NCBI RefSeq assembly: GCF_024171895.1
Contig: NZ_JAMTCQ010000011.1
Span: 434,001-498,000, forward strand
Reading direction: 5' to 3'
Origin: Prauserella halophila
GTDB lineage: Bacteria > Actinomycetota > Actinomycetes > Mycobacteriales > Pseudonocardiaceae
DNA: 64,000 bases
Shown: positions 30,017 through 40,782 of the stretch, piece after piece
Position numbering within the stretch: the stretch's first letter is position 1
Layout of the letters: every line of letters starts with the position of its first letter
Position numbers and translations under genes: made by a program
Notes under the pieces: model-generated
Seen by the model: the letters and a program-made list of their open reading frames with translations, nothing else
Databases searched by the model: none
Told to the model about the DNA's origin: nothing

Positions 30017-31624
30017 ATGGGCGCTCAACAGACCGGGGTCACCGTCGATCCCGCACTCGAGGCCGCCGCGGCACCGCTGCTCGATCAGCTGGCGGCCGAC
30101 GGGGTGGCGAGCAAACTCGCCGCGCAGGACGCCACGCTGTGGGGGTCCGACGCCGAGTCCGAAGCGTCGATCCGGCTGTCGTGGACCGGGCTGCACCGCA
30201 CGTCACGGCCGTTGATCGGTGAGATCGAGGCGCTGCGCAACGATCTGCGCTCCGAAGGCGTGGACCGCGTGGTGCTCGCCGGCATGGGCGGGTCGTCGCT
30301 CGCACCGGAGGTCATCACCGCCACCGAGGGCGTGTCGCTCACGGTTCTCGACACCACGGATCCCGCGCAGGTCGCCGACGCGCTCGCCGGTGACCTGGAC
30401 CGGACCGTGCTGGTGGTGTCGTCGAAGTCGGGCACGACCGTCGAGACCGACAGTCATCGCCGCGTGTTCGCGGCCGCCTTCGAGGAGGAGGGCATCGACC
30501 CCGCGCGGCGCATCGTCGTCGTGACCGATCCGGGTTCACCGCTGGCGGAGCTGGACCAGTGCCGCAAGGTCTTCCTCGCCGATCCGCACGTCGGCGGCCG
30601 GTACTCGGCGCTGACCGCGTTCGGTCTCGTCCCAGCAGGCCTGGCCGGGGCCGACGTCGCGCGGCTGCTCGACCAGGCGGCGCAGGTCGCCGACGTCGTC
30701 GCCGCCGACTCGCACGAGAACCCGGCACTGCGGTTGGCCGCGGCGTTCGGTGCGGCTCACGACGGCGGGGCCGAGAAGCTCGTGCTCGCCGACACCGGAT
30801 CGGGCATGACCGGCTTCGGCGACTGGGCCGAACAGCTCATCGCCGAGTCCACCGGCAAGCAGGGCACGGGGCTGCTGCCCGTCGTCGTCGAAGGTCCGGA
30901 AGCGCCCGGTTTCCACGACGCGGGCGACGACGCCACCCCGGTGGCGACCGGTCCGGCGGCCGACGGGGCGCGGATCGCGGTGGACGGCCCGCTCGGCGCG
31001 CAGTTCCTGTTGTGGGAGTCGGCGGTCGCGATCGCGGGCAGGCTGCTCGGGATCGACCCGTTCGACCAGCCGGACGTCGAGGCAGCCAAGAAGGCGGCCC
31101 GTTCGCTGCTCGACGACCCGGATGCGCTCCACGCCACGTCGGTTCCGGCCGCCGTGGCCGGGACGGTGGAGATCTACGCCTCCGCCGGGACGAGCGCCGA
31201 CGGCTCGCTCGCCGACATCCTGCGGGAGTTCACCGGCGCGGTCCCCGACGGCGGATACCTGGCCGTGCAGGCCTATCTCGACCGGCTCGACGACGCCTCC
31301 GCCGCACTGCTGCGGTCGGAGATCGCCAAGCGCACCGGCGTGGCGACCACGTTCGGCTGGGGCCCGCGGTTCCTCCACTCGACGGGCCAATACCACAAGG
31401 GCGGCCATCAGAACGGTGTGTTCCTGCAGCTCACCGGCGCGTCCGAGGAGGATCTGCAGGTACCGGACCGCCCCTACACGTTGGGCACGCTCCAGCTGGC
31501 GCAGGCACTCGGTGACGGCCAGGTTCTGACCGACCACGGCAGGCCCGTGCTGCGGTTACACCTGACCGACCGGGCAGCCGGCCTCGCCGAACTGGTGCGT
31601 GCCGTACAGGAGCTCGATCGATGA
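30017..31624 (+). CDS. pgi: Glucose-6-phosphate isomerase
   Basis: A 535-residue isomerase. The sugar-isomerase motifs 'LAGMGGSSLAPEVI', 'VVSSKSGTTVETDSH' and 'HSTGQYHKGGHQNGVF' are seen. It is of the shorter, actinobacterial/tal-linked type rather than the classical 550-residue enzyme. Interconverts glucose-6-phosphate and fructose-6-phosphate at the branch between glycolysis and the pentose-phosphate path. Starts 9 nt after tal; stop overlaps zwf (ATGA). Confidence 0.95.
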   Translation: MGAQQTGVTVDPALEAAAAPLLDQLAADGVASKLAAQDATLWGSDAESEASIRLSWTGLHRTSRPLIGEIEALRNDLRSEGVDRVVLAGMGGSSLAPEVITATEGVSLTVLDTTDPAQVADALAGDLDRTVLVVSSKSGTTVETDSHRRVFAAAFEEEGIDPARRIVVVTDPGSPLAELDQCRKVFLADPHVGGRYSALTAFGLVPAGLAGADVARLLDQAAQVADVVAADSHENPALRLAAAFGAAHDGGAEKLVLADTGSGMTGFGDWAEQLIAESTGKQGTGLLPVVVEGPEAPGFHDAGDDATPVATGPAADGARIAVDGPLGAQFLLWESAVAIAGRLLGIDPFDQPDVEAAKKAARSLLDDPDALHATSVPAAVAGTVEIYASAGTSADGSLADILREFTGAVPDGGYLAVQAYLDRLDDASAALLRSEIAKRTGVATTFGWGPRFLHSTGQYHKGGHQNGVFLQLTGASEEDLQVPDRPYTLGTLQLAQALGDGQVLTDHGRPVLRLHLTDRAAGLAELVRAVQELDR

Positions 31625-33150
31625 CGCGTAGCTGGACCAATCCGCTCCGCGATCCCCGGGACAAACGCCTCCCCCGCATCGCGGGCCCGTCCAGTCTGGT
31701 GATCTTCGGTGTCACTGGCGATCTGTCCCGCAAGAAGCTGATGCCGGCGATCTACGACCTGGCCCATCGCGGCCTGCTGCCACCCGGTTTCTCCCTCATC
31801 GGGTTCGCCCGCCGCGAGTGGGAGAACCAGGACTTCGGCGAAGTCGTCCACGACGCGGTCGCCGAGCACGCACGGACGCCGTTCCGCGAGTCGGTGTGGA
31901 ACCGGCTCGCGGAAGGCATCCGGTTCGTCCAGGGCACCTTCGACGACGACGACGCGTTCGACCGGCTGGCCCAGACCGTGCACGACCTGGACGCCGAGCG
32001 CGGCACGGGCGGCAACACCGCGTTCTACCTGTCGATCCCACCGTGGGCGTTCCCCATCGTGACCAAACAGCTCTCCCGGAGCGGACTGTCCGACTGCGAC
32101 GCGAACACGTGGCGCCGCGTCGTGATCGAGAAGCCGTTCGGTCACGACCTCACCAGCGCCCAGGAGCTCAACTCCGTGGTGAACCACGTCTTCCCCGAGG
32201 AGTCGGTGTTCCGCATCGACCACTACCTCGGCAAGGAGACGGTGCAGAACATCATGGCGCTGCGGTTCGCGAACCAGCTGTTCGAACCGCTGTGGAACGC
32301 GCACTACGTCGACCACGTGCAGATCACGATGGCCGAGGACATCGGGCTCGGCGGACGTGCCGCGTACTACGACGGTATCGGCGCGGCCCGCGACGTGATC
32401 CAGAACCACCTGTTGCAGCTGCTCGCGCTGACGGCGATGGAGGAACCGGTCTCGTTCGAACCGGGAGCCCTTCGGGCCGAGAAGGTCAAGGTGCTGGGCG
32501 CGACGAAGGCCGTCGGCCCGTTCGACGAGACGACCGCGGCCGGGCAGTACTCGGGCGGCTGGCAGGGCGGCAAGAAGGTGCCGGGGCTCGCGCAGGAAGC
32601 CGGGTTCCGCAAGGAGTCGACCACCGAGACCTATGCCGCGGTCACGCTCGAGGTCGAGAACCGGCGGTGGGCAGGCGTGCCGTTCTACCTGCGCACCGGC
32701 AAACGGCTGGGCAGGCGGGTCACGGAGATCGCCGTGGTGTTCAAGCGTGCGCCGCACCTGCCGTTCGACTCCACGTCGACCGAGGAGCTCGGTGAGAACG
32801 CCCTGGTGATCCGGGTGCAGCCGGACGAGGGCGTGACGATGCGGTTCGGCTCGAAGGTTCCGGGCACGACCATGGAGGTCCGGGACGTCACGATGGACTT
32901 CGGCTACGGCCATTCGTTCACCGAGAGCTCGCCGGAGGCCTACGAACGGCTGATCCTCGACGTCCTGCTGGGAGAGCCGTCGCTGTTCCCGGTCAACGAA
33001 GAGGTCGAGCTGTCCTGGAAGATCCTCGATCCGGTCCTGCAGCACTGGGCCGACCGGGGAAGTCCGGAGCCGTATGCGCCGGGCAGCTGGGGTCCGCCTG
33101 GGGCGGACCGGATGCTCGAGCGCACCGGCCGTCACTGGAGGCGCCCGTGA
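31621..33150 (+). CDS. zwf: Glucose-6-phosphate dehydrogenase
   Basis: A 509-residue enzyme catalysing the first oxidative pentose-phosphate step, producing NADPH. 'VIFGVTGDLSRKKL' is the coenzyme motif, 'RIDHYLGKETVQN' the active-site signature with its catalytic His/Asp/Lys. Coupled to pgi by a 4-nt overlap. The last codons are part of a 19-bp repeat copied 77 bp downstream at the opcA start. Confidence 0.98.
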   Translation: MTRSWTNPLRDPRDKRLPRIAGPSSLVIFGVTGDLSRKKLMPAIYDLAHRGLLPPGFSLIGFARREWENQDFGEVVHDAVAEHARTPFRESVWNRLAEGIRFVQGTFDDDDAFDRLAQTVHDLDAERGTGGNTAFYLSIPPWAFPIVTKQLSRSGLSDCDANTWRRVVIEKPFGHDLTSAQELNSVVNHVFPEESVFRIDHYLGKETVQNIMALRFANQLFEPLWNAHYVDHVQITMAEDIGLGGRAAYYDGIGAARDVIQNHLLQLLALTAMEEPVSFEPGALRAEKVKVLGATKAVGPFDETTAAGQYSGGWQGGKKVPGLAQEAGFRKESTTETYAAVTLEVENRRWAGVPFYLRTGKRLGRRVTEIAVVFKRAPHLPFDSTSTEELGENALVIRVQPDEGVTMRFGSKVPGTTMEVRDVTMDFGYGHSFTESSPEAYERLILDVLLGEPSLFPVNEEVELSWKILDPVLQHWADRGSPEPYAPGSWGPPGADRMLERTGRHWRRP

Positions 33151-33228
33151 TTCACCCTTGCGCAGCCCTCGATCGCGGGGGGCCGACCGGGTGCGGGGGT
33201 CCCGCAAAACACTGGAGGCGCCCGTGAT
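33133..33228 (+). repeat. 19-bp direct repeat bracketing a 77-bp insertion between zwf and opcA
   Basis: CACTGGAGGCGCCCGTGAT occurs at 33133-33151 (zwf end and stop) and 33210-33228 (opcA ribosome site and GTG). Deleting one unit would leave the zwf stop overlapping the opcA start as GTGA, the arrangement used by the neighbouring genes. Confidence 0.9.
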
Positions 33229-34348
33229 CATCGATCTGCCGTCGACGACGACGTCGCAGTTGAACAAGAAAATGGTGGAGCTGCGGGAACGGGGCGGCGC
33301 GGTGGCGCTCGGCCGGGTCCTCACACTCGTGATCGTCGCCGAGGACGACGAGCAGCTCGAAGACGCGATCGACGCGGCCAACGAGGCGAGCCGGGAGCAT
33401 CCGTCGCGGGTGATCGTCGTGGCGAAGGGGGTCCGCACGGCTGCCCCGCGGATCGACGGGCAGATCAGGGTCGGTGGCGACGCGGGTGCGAGCGAGGTCG
33501 TCGTGCTGCGGCTGTACGGGCCGCTCGCGAATCAGGGCCAGAGTGCCGTGGTGCCGCTGCTGCTGCCCGACGCGCCCATCGTCACCTGGTGGCCGAGCAA
33601 CGGCCCGAAGTCGCCGATGAAGGATCCGCTGGGCAAGCTGGCGCAGCGCCGGATCACCGATTCCGCTGCCGACAAGAACCCGATCCGGACGCTGCTGGCC
33701 CGTTCCAAGTCGTACACGGACGGCGATACCGACCTGGCGTGGGCCCGGTTGACACATTGGCGGGCCCAATTGGCGGGGGCGCTGGATCTGCCACCGTACG
33801 AGCAGGTGACGGGCGCGACGGTGACCGGCGAGGCGGATTCGCCGTCGACCGAACTCCTGGCGGGCTGGCTGGCCGAGTACCTGGATGTGCCGGTCAAGCG
33901 GAACAAGACGTCGAGTGCACAAGGCATCCTGTCGGTGACGCTGGACCGCCCCTCGGGCCCGGTCTCGATCGAACGTCCGGACGGGCGCACCGGCACTCTC
34001 ACGCAGCCGGGCCAGCCCACGCGGAAGGTGGCGCTCCACCGCCGCGACAACCGGGACTGTCTGGTCGAAGAGCTGCGCAGGCTCGATTCGGACGCGGTCT
34101 ACGAGGCGACGCTGCGCGGTCTCGCCAAGCTGTCGGGTCCCCGGAGCCGCAGCTCCTCGACATCGACGTCCACAGCGGCGACGTCCACAGCGGCGGAATC
34201 CACGTCGGCGAAATCCACGAAGCAGCAGTCGTCGAAACCGACGTCCTCGAGGTCGAAGTCCTCAGCGGCGACGTCATCGGCGAAATCCGCGCCCGCGAAG
34301 TCCACGGCGTCGAAGTCCTCGAAGCCGACCGGGAAGGCCCAGGCATGA
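33224..34348 (+). CDS. opcA: Glucose-6-phosphate dehydrogenase assembly protein OpcA
   Basis: A 374-residue OpcA. The family core ends near residue 300 ('EATLRGLAKLSGPR'), with 'PDAPIVTWWPSNGPKSP' and 'GDTDLAWARLTHWRAQLAGALD' as signatures. OpcA activates or assembles Zwf. The C-terminal 72 residues (303-374) are almost only Ser, Thr, Ala, Lys: a basic disordered tail encoded by imperfect repeats. GTG start follows GGAGG. The stop overlaps pgl (ATGA). The reading frame upstream of 33224 has no homology. Confidence 0.94.
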   Translation: MIIDLPSTTTSQLNKKMVELRERGGAVALGRVLTLVIVAEDDEQLEDAIDAANEASREHPSRVIVVAKGVRTAAPRIDGQIRVGGDAGASEVVVLRLYGPLANQGQSAVVPLLLPDAPIVTWWPSNGPKSPMKDPLGKLAQRRITDSAADKNPIRTLLARSKSYTDGDTDLAWARLTHWRAQLAGALDLPPYEQVTGATVTGEADSPSTELLAGWLAEYLDVPVKRNKTSSAQGILSVTLDRPSGPVSIERPDGRTGTLTQPGQPTRKVALHRRDNRDCLVEELRRLDSDAVYEATLRGLAKLSGPRSRSSSTSTSTAATSTAAESTSAKSTKQQSSKPTSSRSKSSAATSSAKSAPAKSTASKSSKPTGKAQA

Positions 34349-35136
34349 CCACCTCCGCCACGTCGGCGGCCGACGTCGTCGTCCACGCCGATGCCGACGT
34401 CCTGGCCGCGGCAACGGCCGCACGGCTGATCACGGCACTCACCGACGCACAAGCGGCCCGCGGCTCGGCGTCGGTGGTCCTCACCGGTGGCGGTACGGGC
34501 ATCGCGATCCTGGAGCAGATCCGCCGCTCCCCCGCCAGAGACGCACTCGATTGGTCGCGGCTCGACGTGTATTGGGGCGACGAGCGGTTCGTCCCGGCAG
34601 ACGACGCCGAACGCAACGACAAGCAGGCCCGCGAGGCACTGCTCGACCAGGTACCGCTCGATCCCGCGCGGGTGCACGCCGTGGCGGCCTCCGACGGGGA
34701 GTTCGGCGACGATCCGGACGCCGCCGCGGCGGCCTACACCCGGGTCCTGGCCACGGCGGCCGCCGGTGACGGCGTGCCGGCGTTCGACGTGATGCTGCTC
34801 GGCCTCGGCGGCGAGGGGCACACCGCGTCGATCTTCCCGGACACGCCGGCGGCCCGCGAGGCCGAGCGGTCCGTGGTCGCGGTGCGGGACTGCCCCAAAC
34901 CGCCGCCGACCCGGGTATCGCTGACCTTCCCGGCGATCCGGCGGGCACAGGAGGTGTGGCTGGTGACCGCCGGCTCCGCGAAAGCGGAGGCGGTCGCCGC
35001 CGCACACCGCGGCGCGGGTGAGGTGACGCTGCCGGTCGCCGGTGCCCGCGGTACGGGCCGGACGCTCTGGTTGCTCGACACCGAGGCCGCCGCGGAACTT
35101 CCCTGGTCACCGCGCGTACAGGAACGCTACCCATAG
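34345..35136 (+). CDS. pgl: 6-phosphogluconolactonase
   Basis: A 263-residue DevB-type lactonase that opens 6-phosphogluconolactone, the product of Zwf. 'VVLTGGGTGIAILEQI' and 'VYWGDERFVPADDAERN' are the sugar-phosphate motifs, 'LGLGGEGHTASIFP' the NagB/Pgl catalytic region. Last gene of the pentose-phosphate operon, translationally coupled to opcA. Confidence 0.96.
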   Translation: MTTSATSAADVVVHADADVLAAATAARLITALTDAQAARGSASVVLTGGGTGIAILEQIRRSPARDALDWSRLDVYWGDERFVPADDAERNDKQAREALLDQVPLDPARVHAVAASDGEFGDDPDAAAAAYTRVLATAAAGDGVPAFDVMLLGLGGEGHTASIFPDTPAAREAERSVVAVRDCPKPPPTRVSLTFPAIRRAQEVWLVTAGSAKAEAVAAAHRGAGEVTLPVAGARGTGRTLWLLDTEAAAELPWSPRVQERYP

Positions 35137-35284
35137 GTGTGAGACCGCCTGCACACGCAGGTGGGACCACACAGAAATATCATGCGCGTTGCGTTAACAT
35201 CCGCACACTTTTTTCCGAATAGGGAGACACTTCGGGGCAGGATGTTCTCTCATGGTGAGGTCCACAAGACGAGAGGTCTCGACC
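35137..35284 (+). promoter_or_regulatory. pgl-histidine kinase gap with hairpin and AT-richer promoter segment
   Basis: An 8-bp stem with one wobble (CCGCCTGC/GCAGGTGG, about 35147-35166) may end the pgl transcript. TAACAT at 35195-35200 inside an unusually AT-rich segment could be a -10 for the kinase. Weak evidence. Confidence 0.35.
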
Positions 35285-36538
35285 ATGACCACAGAGGGAA
35301 CGTTTCTCCCTGACGTCTCGCTTCAGGGCCCGCGCTCCGCGGCACACCGCGTACGCCTCGCGTTCTCCGCCATCAGAAATTCGCTGTCCACCCTGTGGAG
35401 CCGCGCTGCGGTCCGGAGCACCGTCATCGACGCCTCGGTGTTCCTGATCGCCGTTCTGGACGTGTGGCTCATCGTCCCCGACGACGCACCCGGCTACTCG
35501 GTGTACCTGTCGGCACTCAGCTGCGGTGCCCTGCTCCTGCGCCGCTGGTTCCCGTTCACGGTGCTACTACTGGCCGCACCCGGATTCATGGCGGGCTGGG
35601 CGCAGGTCGCCGCCATGATGGCGCTGGGCTTCCTCGCCACCCGCAAGCAGACCCATTGGCAGGTCTGGGTCGGCGCCTGGGTGGTCTGGATGTGCCGCTT
35701 CATCCTCTGGCCGCTGGACGAGTTCGCCGCCCTGACCTGGCAGCTCCACGCCCTCGACGTCATCTACAGCACGGTTGTCGCCGGCATGCCGCTGGCGATC
35801 GGGCTGCTCATCGGCGCCCGGCAGCAACTGGCCACCCGGCTGGCCGAACTGGCCGAGAGCCGGGATCGCGAGCGCAAACTCCACGCCGAGATGGTCCGAA
35901 CGGAGGAACGCACTCGGTTGGCCAGGGAAATGCACGACGTGGTGTCGCACAACATCACGCTCATCGCCATGCAGGCCGGGGTCCTCACCGCGGCCGCGCC
36001 GGGCGGTGACGCGGAACGGACCGCGCGCACGGTCCGGGAACTGAGCACCCACACACTCGAGGAGCTGCGCGGCCTGGTCGGCCTGCTCCGGTCGGGATCG
36101 GCCGAGGACGAGGGGCCGTCCCCGAAGGTCTGCGAGATTCCCGACCTCGTGCACGGCTGTGAGGTTCCGGTGAAACTCGAGCTCGACACCCTTCCCGCGT
36201 GCGTGCCCGACCGGGTGTCGGCGGCGGCCTATCGCACGGTGCAGGAGTCGCTCACCAACGTCCGCAAGCATGCGCCGGGCGCGGCAACACTCGTCAAGGT
36301 CTCGGCCGCCGACGAGGCTCTGCTGGTGGAGGTGCGTAACGATCCGCCTGCGCGGACAGCCGACGGCGGGCCACTGCCCTCGGGCGGGTTCGGTTTGACC
36401 GGCCTGGCCGAACGCGCCCGGATGCTCGGCGGCTCGGTCGAATCGGCGCCCACCTCGGACGGCGGATTCTGTGTCACCGCCCGCTACCCGGTGAGTCCCG
36501 TCGCAGACACGGGAGCCGTCGAGACACCGGTGCCGTAA
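35285..36538 (+). CDS. Orphan sensor histidine kinase (HisKA_3 family)
   Basis: A 417-residue sensor kinase. About five hydrophobic segments (residues 40-185) form a membrane input domain with almost no extracellular loops. The dimerisation/phosphoacceptor box is 'RLAREMHDVVSHNITLIAMQ' with the phosphorylated His in MHD; the N box is 'VQESLTNVRKHAPGA' and the G box 'GGFGLTGLAERARMLGG'. NarL-type partner regulators are expected, but none is encoded nearby. Start ATG 35285 follows GAGAGG by 8 nt; ATG 35252 would add 11 residues. Flanked by pgl and a terminator, so it is monocistronic. Confidence 0.9.
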   Translation: MTTEGTFLPDVSLQGPRSAAHRVRLAFSAIRNSLSTLWSRAAVRSTVIDASVFLIAVLDVWLIVPDDAPGYSVYLSALSCGALLLRRWFPFTVLLLAAPGFMAGWAQVAAMMALGFLATRKQTHWQVWVGAWVVWMCRFILWPLDEFAALTWQLHALDVIYSTVVAGMPLAIGLLIGARQQLATRLAELAESRDRERKLHAEMVRTEERTRLAREMHDVVSHNITLIAMQAGVLTAAAPGGDAERTARTVRELSTHTLEELRGLVGLLRSGSAEDEGPSPKVCEIPDLVHGCEVPVKLELDTLPACVPDRVSAAAYRTVQESLTNVRKHAPGAATLVKVSAADEALLVEVRNDPPARTADGGPLPSGGFGLTGLAERARMLGGSVESAPTSDGGFCVTARYPVSPVADTGAVETPVP

Positions 36539-36579
36539 CAGGCGCGTCGGCGACCGCAGGGCCGGGCCACCACAGACAT

Positions 36580-36618
36580 ACGTGCGCCGGCGACGACATC
36601 GTCGTCGCCGGCGCACGT
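36580..36618. terminator. Bidirectional terminator hairpin
   Basis: A perfect 17-bp stem (arms 36580-36596 and 36602-36618) with a 5-nt loop lies between the histidine kinase (+) and rbpA (-). Confidence 0.85.
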
Positions 36619-36674
36619 GGTACGGGTTCCCGCAGACTCGCTGCCGCGGTCCGCCGCGATGTCGTTACTGCCGG

Positions 36675-37022
36675 TCAGGCTCTGCCGCGGCGCTGCCGCA
36701 GCTTCTCAAGAGCCTCTTCGAGGAGGGCTTGGCCGTCCTCCTCGCTACGCCGTTCCTTGACGTATTCGAGATGCGACTTGAACGGCTCGGCCCGGCCCGC
36801 CGACGGCGGGTTCTGCTCGTCCTGCCCACCGAGCAGACCGCATTTCGGGCAGTCCCATTCGTCCGGGATTTCGGCGTCGAGTGCGAACGACCGTCGCGAC
36901 TCGTGCCCGTTGGCGCACCAGTACGACACGATGTTCCGCGGCGCGGTCTCACCGCGCTCGGATTCGCTCGACGGACCGGACGCGCCGATGCGCATCCCGC
37001 GGATCGCGTTCCCACCAACCAT
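36675..37022 (-). CDS. rbpA: RNA polymerase-binding protein RbpA
   Basis: A 115-residue actinobacterial transcription factor. An N-terminal tail 'AIRGMRIGASG', then a zinc-ribbon-like core with 'YWCANGH' and 'WDCPKCG', and the C-terminal basic linker and sigma-interaction helix 'KSHLEYVKERRSEEDGQALL'. RbpA binds RNA polymerase and group 1/2 sigma factors, stabilises open complexes, and affects rifampicin tolerance. ATG at 37022 follows GTGAGG closely. Placed about 45 nt after secG on the same strand. Confidence 0.95.
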   Translation of the reverse strand: MVGGNAIRGMRIGASGPSSESERGETAPRNIVSYWCANGHESRRSFALDAEIPDEWDCPKCGLLGGQDEQNPPSAGRAEPFKSHLEYVKERRSEEDGQALLEEALEKLRQRRGRA

Positions 37023-37068
37023 CAAACCTCACCCACCAGGAACCCGGCGTGCCGAAGCACGCGACCGA

Positions 37069-37299
37069 TCAGAGCTTGAGGAGCAGGCCGAGCCCGACGA
37101 TCGCGATCAGCCAGACCGCGCCGAGCCCGATCGTGACCTTGTCCAGGTTCGACTCGGCCCGGCTCGAACCGGCCAGGCTGGCCTGCATCCCGCCACCGAA
37201 CAAGGACGACAGGCCCCCACCACGACCGCGGTGCAGCAACACCGCGACGATCAGCAGAACGCTGGTCACGATCAACAAGATTTGCAGGAACAGTTGCAT
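37069..37299 (-). CDS. secG: Preprotein translocase subunit SecG
   Basis: A 76-residue two-helix membrane protein (hydrophobic 2-22 and 54-75) with the conserved glycine-rich cytoplasmic loop 'GRGGGLSSLFGGGMQASLAG'. It assists SecA cycling at the SecYEG channel. ATG preceded by AGAGGATG. Follows tpiA, as in mycobacteria and streptomycetes. Confidence 0.95.
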   Translation of the reverse strand: MQLFLQILLIVTSVLLIVAVLLHRGRGGGLSSLFGGGMQASLAGSSRAESNLDKVTIGLGAVWLIAIVGLGLLLKL

Positions 37300-37358
37300 G
37301 TCATCCTCTGTCGACTGCGGGCGGTGAGGGCACCCAGAGTAGCGGGTGCCGCACGCGA

Positions 37359-38144
37359 TCAGGGTAGCGGGCCTCCGGCTGCCATCGCACAGAGTTTCGT
37401 GAATTCGTCACCGTCGAGGCTGGCGCCGCCGACGAGCGCACCGTCCACGTTCTCACAGGAGATGAGCTCGGCGATGTTGCCGGACTTCACCGAGCCACCG
37501 TAGAGGACCCGCACTCCTGCGGCGAGTTCGGCACCGTACTTCTCGGTCAGTGCGCTGCGCAGCGCCGCGCACACCTCTTCCGCGTCCGCCGGCGTCGCGA
37601 CGCGACCCGTGCCGATCGCCCACACCGGTTCGTACGCGACGACGATGTCGGCCACCTGCTCGGTCTTCAGGCCCTTCAGGGCTTCGATGAGCTGCGTGGT
37701 CGTGTGGGAGATGTGGTCACCGGCCTCCCGGACGTCCAGGGGCTCACCGACGCACAGGATCGGCGTCAGGTCGTTCTTCAGCGCGGCGCGCACCTTCTTG
37801 CCGACGATCTCGTCGGTCTCGTCGTGGTGCTCGCGCCGCTCCGAGTGGCCGACCACGGCATAGGTGCAGCCGAGCTTGGCCAGCATCGATGCCGACACCT
37901 CACCGGTGTAGGCACCGGACGCGTGCCGGGACACGTCCTGGGCGCCGTAGGTGAGCAGCAGCTTGTCGCCGTCGACGAGCGTCTGCACGCTGCGGATGTC
38001 GGTGAACGGCGGGATGACCGCCACGTCCACCTTGGAGTAGTACTTCTCCGGCAGCGAGAAGGCGATCTTCTGCACCAGGGCGATGGCCTCGAGGTGGTTG
38101 AGATTCATCTTCCAGTTGCCGGCGATGAGTGGTTTGCGGGTCAC
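37359..38144 (-). CDS. tpiA: Triosephosphate isomerase
   Basis: A 261-residue TIM barrel. '[15 protein letters not shown]' holds the catalytic Lys, '[12 protein letters not shown]' the His, and '[15 protein letters not shown]' the Glu. Interconverts dihydroxyacetone phosphate and glyceraldehyde-3-phosphate. The start is GTG. Its 5' end and upstream leader are partly duplicated 101 bp upstream (38112-38287), producing a small coupled ORF. Confidence 0.97.
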   Translation of the reverse strand: MTRKPLIAGNWKMNLNHLEAIALVQKIAFSLPEKYYSKVDVAVIPPFTDIRSVQTLVDGDKLLLTYGAQDVSRHASGAYTGEVSASMLAKLGCTYAVVGHSERREHHDETDEIVGKKVRAALKNDLTPILCVGEPLDVREAGDHISHTTTQLIEALKGLKTEQVADIVVAYEPVWAIGTGRVATPADAEEVCAALRSALTEKYGAELAAGVRVLYGGSVKSGNIAELISCENVDGALVGGASLDGDEFTKLCAMAAGGPLP

Positions 38145-38287
38145 GCCTGCACCTTACGGAGAACGAGGGGGGTCTGGGGTGGAGCGGAGCTCCCCCCGGG
38201 GAAACAACACAGCCAGTTACCGACGATGAGCGGTTTGCGGGTCACACCTGCACCTTACGGAGAACGAGGGGGGTCTGGGGTGGAACG
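38112..38287 (-). repeat. Partial tandem duplication of the tpiA start region
   Basis: Segment 38112-38185 and segment 38213-38287 are nearly identical (about five differences in 75 bp). The unit spans the first 11 or so tpiA codons, its GTG, and about 40 nt of leader. A 27-nt spacer with a GGAGCTCC palindrome separates them. Confidence 0.92.
38141..38245 (-). CDS. 34-residue upstream ORF made by duplicated tpiA start
   Basis: The duplicated GTG at 38245 opens a 35-codon frame whose first residues repeat TpiA ([11 protein letters not shown]), then run out of frame through the spacer and first-copy leader (Cys-Cys-Phe-Pro, later Leu-Arg-Lys-Val-Gln-Ala). Its TGA overlaps the tpiA GTG (GTGA), so translation could be coupled. 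Whether it is expressed is unknown. Confidence 0.45.
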   Translation of the reverse strand: MTRKPLIVGNWLCCFPGGSSAPPQTPLVLRKVQA

Positions 38288-38368
38288 TGCCGACGATCCG
38301 TGCCGAGGGCGCCGGGCCGTGCGGCCACGGCGCCCTCGGCAGGTATCAGCATGCGCCGGGTCCGTGCA

Positions 38369-39574
<1,206 letters not shown>

Positions 39575-39577
39575 GGC

Positions 39578-40654
<1,077 letters not shown>

Positions 40655-40711
40655 TTAGCGCGGCGACCAGGTCGTTCCCGGTTGCCCCGCACGTGAGGTG
40701 TAGCGCACTTC

Positions 40712-40730
40712 GAACAATACAGAATCGTTC
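40712..40730. promoter_or_regulatory. Operator-like imperfect palindrome upstream of gap
   Basis: GAACAAT-N5-ATCGTTC (6 of 7 positions symmetric) stands out as AT-rich in GC-rich DNA, 130 bp upstream of gap. A possible -10 TACACC for gap lies between. The spacing differs from the SOS box (GAAC-N4-GTTC). The remainder of 40583-40782 shows nothing else clear. Confidence 0.4.
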
Positions 40731-40782
40731 AAGCTCGCTCAGATCGCATCACCCTGTCACGGGACCGGACCGGACGCCCGGT

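Noticed and set aside
40712-40730. LexA/SOS box at the gap upstream palindrome
   Set aside because: The SOS box needs GAAC-N4-GTTC; here the half-sites are 11 nt apart.
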